Below the pieces are notes generated by a model. The model was not told the DNA's origin and searched no databases. It saw nothing but the letters and a program-made list of their open reading frames with translations. Both the position numbers and the translations under genes were made by a program. 64,000 bases of DNA from Ashinkailepas kermadecensis (taxonomy: Eukaryota; Arthropoda; Thecostraca; Neolepadidae), in contig JAOTOM010005095.1 in assembly GCA_034440615.1 (NCBI GenBank), forward strand, positions 593,501-657,500. Reading direction: 5' to 3'. Numbering within the stretch: the stretch's first letter is position 1; every line of letters begins with the position of its first letter. Shown here piece by piece: positions 58,466 through 64,000 of this stretch.

Positions 58466-61400
58466 GTGCAAAATCATAAATCGCTTGCATTAACCGCGCT
58501 CTCTAAATACAATAGCCATCATAAGCCACCAATTTGAATGCTGAAAGCAACCACAGCTTTTCGTTGTCTGCCACACACCAACTTCATCCGGTGTCTGCCA
58601 GCCCTCTGCACGCGCACCACCTCCGACTCACCTTCATCTCGCGGCACCGTTGCACTGACAACTGCGCTGTTCACTCTCCCTGCCACCCGTGCCGATGTCC
58701 GCGATATTTCTGCACCACATTATCTCGCGTTTTTGTATGCTTTCTACGCCGAGAGCCGGCATATCCCGTTTGCAGCCAAGCGGTGGGCACTGGGTCACCG
58801 TCGCTCGACCGGTGATCCGCCGCGCGCCAACCAGGGGGCTGAGAGTGAGAAGGAAGATGTGTCCGGTCTGACCGGCCACTCCGGTAACTCGGCCGGTCCC
58901 GGCCGGCCCTTCACTGACCGGAGAGCAGGTCAGACCTCTCGGCGTCATCAGCCCACCCCGGTGTGGCGGCCGAGCAGCACGTGAGGTGTGTCACCAGCCA
59001 GCTTAGTTTTCACTCCTGGTGCTCGGCTGGTGTTGCTCCTTCGCGACCTCCGACCCCCACCCCGGTGCGGAGGGCGCGTAAGATGTTTTGCCAGCCAGCT
59101 TAGCTTTCATTCCTGGTGCTCGGCTGGTGTTGCTCCTTCACGACACCCGACCACCGCGCGTTCGGAAGGATCACCCATACGGATGCCATTGTCGGGGCAG
59201 TTCAGTGACGTATGGAAGAGATGCTCATGTTTGTATTTGCATGACTAGTTATGACTGGAATCTCTCATTTGCAAGCGTATGATTAGAACGGATAAATGTC
59301 ACTGCCAGAAGAAGGATTACATTCCAGGTGATGAATGTATCCGCCACGCACAACTAGGGTGCATTGGGTTACCCATGCCACATCTAGAAGTCATTGCGAT
59401 GGCATAACTGAACGATAACATCCCCAAATAGTCATGACATCACCATAACTTTCCCGTGTACTTAGAAACACGGGAAAGTCATTGTGGGGAGAGTGGTGAC
59501 TTTCCGGTCAGATCCTAACACTCCGTCTCGGAGAGGGGTCCTTAATGACCTCCGTTTGTCAAACTAAGCGGTGTACGAACGCCAACGGGGTGCTATCGAA
59601 AAGCCCTCGACGAGTAGGGCCCGAAAATGACATCACTTTTTATGTTGAAGTGATTTTGCAAATCAAAATAACGATTTTTGAGAAAATTATAAGTTCCAAA
59701 AGCATTTATATCTCCATATTAGGATAATTTACATCGAACAATGCAACTTTGGCGTTATTTAGGCTATAAAAACTAGATATAAGCCGCAGAAACAGCAGTG
59801 TCTAAATAGGATTAGTCCACCTTGCGTACATACTTTATCGTGACATGACCTCAGGCCACTTGCCGGAGGTAAAGCAAATTGGATAGGGAACTTCTGATGG
59901 TTCTGCATGCATACCAAAGCAAAAATAATGTTAAGACATGAATATCACAAAAAATAGGAAAATGGGCCCAAAATGGGCCAACATTGGCGGTGACCTCAGG
60001 TAACTAACTTGACATCAAGCATAAATCTGAGGTGTACGTTTCGAAAGCACTGACCATTTCCACTCACGTACCAATTTCCATTTCATATGTATGAGTGATT
60101 GATCCTGAAACATTTTTTGGAGGCAGTCCTTCCATGACCTGAGGTTGAATTTTTCACGTCAAACACAACAATGATCAGGGAAAAGCTTCGACGCAGATGA
60201 ATAAATAAGCAGATGCGGTTTAAGAGGATGCATAAATATACTCCACGTGCAGGTCTATTAAATACTTACCAGCACATACACTGCCTGACAAGACGAGCAA
60301 CATCGTGGCAATGTGCAAGGTGATGCCTTTTTGCCTAATACTGTAGTTATTTTCATTTTGATAAAATTTCCCACCTCTAGGTTATATTTGTCTTCCTCTA
60401 TTTTTGAAACATCAATGCAGACATGCCTCGTAGTGCAGTCACTGGCTACAACAACACAGTGTTGCACTCGAAATACGCTCCCTAAGAAACCCTACCCGTG
60501 AGGTGTGCGTAAAAATAGAGTTACTGACCATGTACGAGTACTGTAGGCTACTTTACCCACGACAGCTTCATACCTGTTTTAACGACTGGCACACGACTTC
60601 AAACCATCAGCAATATACCTAACTCATGTAGAGTTGGTTGGCCCGACCAAATTCACCGACTGTAAGAATGAAGACACTGCGGACACAACTGTGCTTTCCA
60701 AGATTTTTTTAAACGTTAAGACAAAAAACTGACATTTTTTCAGAAAACAAATCTGAACATAAGACATTTCCTCAGGTCATTGCAAGAAGCATCGGTATGA
60801 ATTAATCCATATTTAACAAGTGTTTAATGCCAATATGCAATGCAACCGCTACCGTTATTGGTAATAAAATGATAACATGGAATTGAAGAGCATCATGACT
60901 AGATGATGGTTTAAAATTAGAAGAGCAATTGGATGAACTCAGTCCAAACCATGCATTCATGTGCTCGACATTGCGGGCATTGACAAGTAGGCCTAGTTCG
61001 AAGTAAGCAACTGTTTTTATTCGTTAAGTTTCACATAACTCCTTTACAATTTTGGTTAGCTGACCATCAGCAGTATATATTAATGATTATTATCCTCAAA
61101 TACAATTGATTATATAAATAAGTCAGCATACTGGAGGTGAAGATTAATATATATAATTCCATCTATGCATGACGTGACATTTTGAGCATTCGAAATTGCC
61201 GCCCTGCAGTTGACCTTATATATGATGCAAGGAAGCATAGTAAGCAGCCGTAGACATTTTTAAAGGAATATCATGTCATGCAACTGGACTTTCCCTTGTT
61301 CTCCATAATCATCTCCACACTTCGGACTACAGTCGCTGTGAAGCTATAGCTGGGCAACTCCAGACAGATTGCACAGCAATGGCGGGCGGACCCGTTTGGA

Positions 61401-61668
61401 GGAAAATGGATGATGAGCCAGCATCCAGTCTTATGGTAGCCGTAACTCTATTCAACTTGAGACCTGCATTATTCCTCACGATGTCTCCATAGAGTTACTC
61501 TTGAATGTTCGGAAACTGGTCCATGACATAAATCCGCAAAATATAGGTTCTCACTGCCTAAAAACTGCACTCATTCAAAACATTGAGTCCCATAACTGTC
61601 ATTTCGTGACCAACCTAACAAACATGTGCTCAAGCCGTGTTTTCAGTGCACTACTACCAACTAACACG
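58466..61668. other. Non-coding; a ~100-bp direct duplication near 59000
   Basis: GCCAGCTTAGTTTTCACTCC then TGGTGCTCGGCTGGTGTTGC at ~58998 recurs at ~59095 (GCCAGCTTAGCTTTCATTCC). A 148-codon frame (58538-58984) has no recognised domain. 59160-61668 is AT-rich with no gene seen. Confidence 0.45.
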
Positions 61669-62595
61669 CGGCAGCCGGCGTGGTAGGCGGTGTGGCAGCC
61701 GGCGTGGTAGGCGGTGTGGCAGCCGGCGTGGTAGGCGGTGTGGCAGCCGGCGTGGTAGGCGGTGTGGCAGCCGGCGTGGTAGGCGGTGTGGCAGCCGGCG
61801 TGGTAGGCGGTGTGGTAGCCGGCGTGGTAGGCGGTGTGGCAGCCGGCGTGGTAGGCGGTGTGGTAGCCGGCGTGGTAGGCGGTGTGGCAGCCGGCGTGGT
61901 AGGCGGTGTGGTAGCCGGCGTGGTAGGCGGTGTGGCAGCCGGCGTGGTAGGCGGTGTGGTAGCCGGCGTGGTAGGCGGTGTGGTAGGCGGTGTGGCAGCC
62001 GGTGTGGTAGGCGGTGTGGCAGCCGGCGTGGTAGGCGGTGTGGTAGGCGGTGTGGCAGCCGGCGTGGTAGGCGGTGTGGTAGGCGGTGTGGCAGCCGGCG
62101 TGGCAGGCGGTGTGGCAGCCGGCGTGGTAGGCGGTGTGGCAGCCGGCGTGGTAGGCGGTGTGGCAGCCGGCGTGGTAGGCGGTGTAGCAGCCGGCGTGGT
62201 AGGCGGTGTGGCAGCCGGCGTGGTAGGCGGTGTGGTAGCCGGCGTGGTAGGCGGTGTGGCAGCCGGCGTGGTAGGCGGTGTGGTAGCCGGCGTGGTAGGC
62301 GGTGTGGTAGCCGGCGTGGTAGGCGGTGTGGCAGCCGGCGTGGTAGGCGGTGTGGTAGCCGGCGTGGTAGGCGGTGTGGCAGCCGGCGTGGTAGGCGGTG
62401 TGGCAGCCGGCGTGGTAGGCGGTGTGGCAGCCGGCGTGGTAGGCGGTGTAGCAGCCGGCGTGGTAGGCGGTGTGGTAGCCGGCGTGGTAGGCGGTGTGGT
62501 AGCCGGCGTGGTAGGCGGTGTGGTAGCCGGCGTGGTAGGCGGTGTGGTAGCCGGCGTGGTAGGCGGTGTGGTAGCCGGCGTGGTAGGCGGTGTGC
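61669..62595. repeat. 24-bp tandem array, about 38 copies
   Basis: Unit GGTGTGGCAGCCGGCGTGGT then AGGC. Copies differ mainly by a C/T choice (GGCAGCC or GGTAGCC), and a few units are shortened so that GGTGTGGTAGGC repeats without AGCC. It reads open in at least five frames; protein frames such as TPAATPPT or VGGVAAGV are artefacts. Confidence 0.97.
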
Positions 62596-63041
62596 ACAAC
62601 CACCTCCTTGTCGGCACGATACAGATCCATCCGCGGTTTTCGACAAGAGTGGCTAATACCGGCACCCCGGCAAAATCAAACTCTTTGTCAACCCTCCCCA
62701 TCCAAACTACAAATAATCTTGCGGGGAGTAAAGTAGACTGACACTATAAACATCCGGGAGATGTCACCCCCGCCCAGCCCCCGCCTTCAGCACCTTAGCG
62801 TCACATACACTATAACGTAAGATTCCTTCAACATAAATATAGACTTGCATCAAACGTGCTTGCAAAACCCGCCCGCTTTAAAGGCGCCGCGCCGGTGACC
62901 TCTATACTCCGCCACGCCTCTAAGCACACTCTCCTCCCCGGCCTTCACTCCTCGGGTCATGTCTGAGCGGCCTCGACTATTGCCGGTCACCGGGAGCCAT
63001 GACCCGAGGCAAGAGAGCTCCGCCTGGCGGCGGATCGGATG
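62596..63041. other. Spacer between two arrays, no gene seen
   Basis: Mixed composition; no feature recognised. Confidence 0.4.
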
Positions 63042-64000
63042 GTCATAGTGTCCGTGTGAAGACACCACGCGGCACCACAGTCATAGTGTCCGTGTGAAGA
63101 CACCACGCGGCACCACAGTCATAGTGTCCGTGTGAAGACACCACGCGGCACCACAGTCATAGTGTCCGTGTGAGGACACCACACGACACAGTCATAGTGT
63201 CCGCATGAGGACACCACGCAACACCACAGTCATAGTGTCCGCGTGAGGACACCACGCGACACCACAGTCATAGTGTCCGTGTGAAGACACCACGCGGCAC
63301 CACAGTCATAGTGTCCGTGTGAGGACACCACGAGACACAGTCATAGTGTCCGTGTGAAGACACCACGAGACACCACAGTCATAGTGTCCGTGTGAAGACA
63401 CCACGCGACACCACAGTCATAGTGTCCGTGTGAGGACACCACGAGACACCACAGTCATAGTGTCCGTGTGAAGACACCACGCGGCACCAAAGTCATAGTG
63501 TCCGTGTGAGGACACCACGAGACACCACAGTCATAGTGTCCGTGTGAAGACACCACGCGGCACCACAGTCATAGTGTCCGTGTGAAGACACCACGCGGCA
63601 CCACAGTCATAGTGTCCGTGTGAGGACACCACGCGACACCACAGTCATAGTGTCCGTGTGAGGACACCACGCGGCACCACAGTCATAGTGTCCGTGTGAA
63701 GACACCACGCGGCACCAAAGTCATAGTGTCCGTGTGAGGACACCACGAGACACCACAGTCATAGTGTCCGTGTGAAGACACCACGCGGCACCACAGTCAT
63801 AGTGTCCGTGTGAAGACACCACGCGACACCACAGTCATAGTGTCCGTGTGAGGACACCACGCGGCACCACAGTCATAGTGTCCGTGTGAAGACACCACGC
63901 GACACCACAGTCATAGTGTCCGTGTGAGGACACCACGTGACACAGTCATAGTGTCCGTGTGAGGACACCACGCGACACAGTCATAGTGTCCGTGTGAGGA
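63042..64000. repeat. 38-bp hairpin-bearing satellite array, runs off the window
   Basis: Unit GTCATAGTGTCCGTGTGAGG then ACACCACGCGACACCACA, about 25 copies, with variants AAG for AGG, GCGGC/GCGAC/GAGAC, and short units missing CCACA. TGTCC GTGTGA GGACA forms a perfect stem in the AGG copies. Confidence 0.97.

Noticed and set aside
58538..58984. 148-codon plus-strand frame
   Set aside because: No recognisable domain, no splice or poly(A) support, and adjoining duplicated GC-rich DNA.
61637..62741. Several open frames of 330-353 codons in the 24-bp array
   Set aside because: The unit is a multiple of three and has no stop in five frames; peptides are pure repeats on both strands.
63042..64000. 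Resemblance of the regular 38-bp hairpin units to a CRISPR array
   Set aside because: Units are contiguous with no variable spacers, and the DNA is eukaryotic.

Overview
The window is eukaryotic, repeat-rich nuclear DNA. It contains introns with GT-AG borders, several retrotransposon families, cut-and-paste DNA transposons, tRNA-derived SINEs, AATAAA signals and long minisatellites. A secreted Gly/His-rich protein of cuticle type and the mix of element families suggest an arthropod, perhaps a chelicerate or crustacean. The sequence does not fix the species. No bacterial operon, CRISPR or rRNA was seen.

Layout. 1-9738 is a mosaic of broken copies of one non-LTR retrotransposon family (endonuclease, RT, RNase H and a C-terminal Cys/His knuckle), mostly on the minus strand. 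10030-17154 holds pieces of a pogo/Tigger-like transposase lying either side of an almost complete 3.7-kb piggyBac-like element (11661-15360, TTAA on both sides). 17563-35455 is one retrotransposon copy split twice: by a hAT element (20626-23762, perfect 8-bp target duplication) and by an 11.3-kb piggyBac-type composite (24073-35357). Joining the two TTAA copies of the composite restores the retrotransposon reading frame. The composite carries an unrecognised transposase-like gene, a SINE with its own target duplication, a second piggyBac transposase and a 16-bp minisatellite. 35456-43500 holds more retrotransposon fragments, a CR1/L2-like LINE and an RT fragment of another clade. 43505-45180 is a large foldback element. 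45181-53390 is mostly non-coding with small tandem repeats. 53391-54668 is the only gene that looks intact and host-like, with a perfect 16-bp inverted repeat just upstream. The last 9 kb is dominated by satellite-like arrays (about 42, 36, 24 and 38 bp).

How it fits together. Nearly every coding segment is a mobile-element relic. Nested insertions with exact target duplications give a relative chronology. The most unusual observation is a ~55-nt unit consisting only of the hairpin and simple tail from the 3' end of the dominant retrotransposon. It was inserted twice, starting at the same base each time, with 13-bp and 12-bp target duplications.
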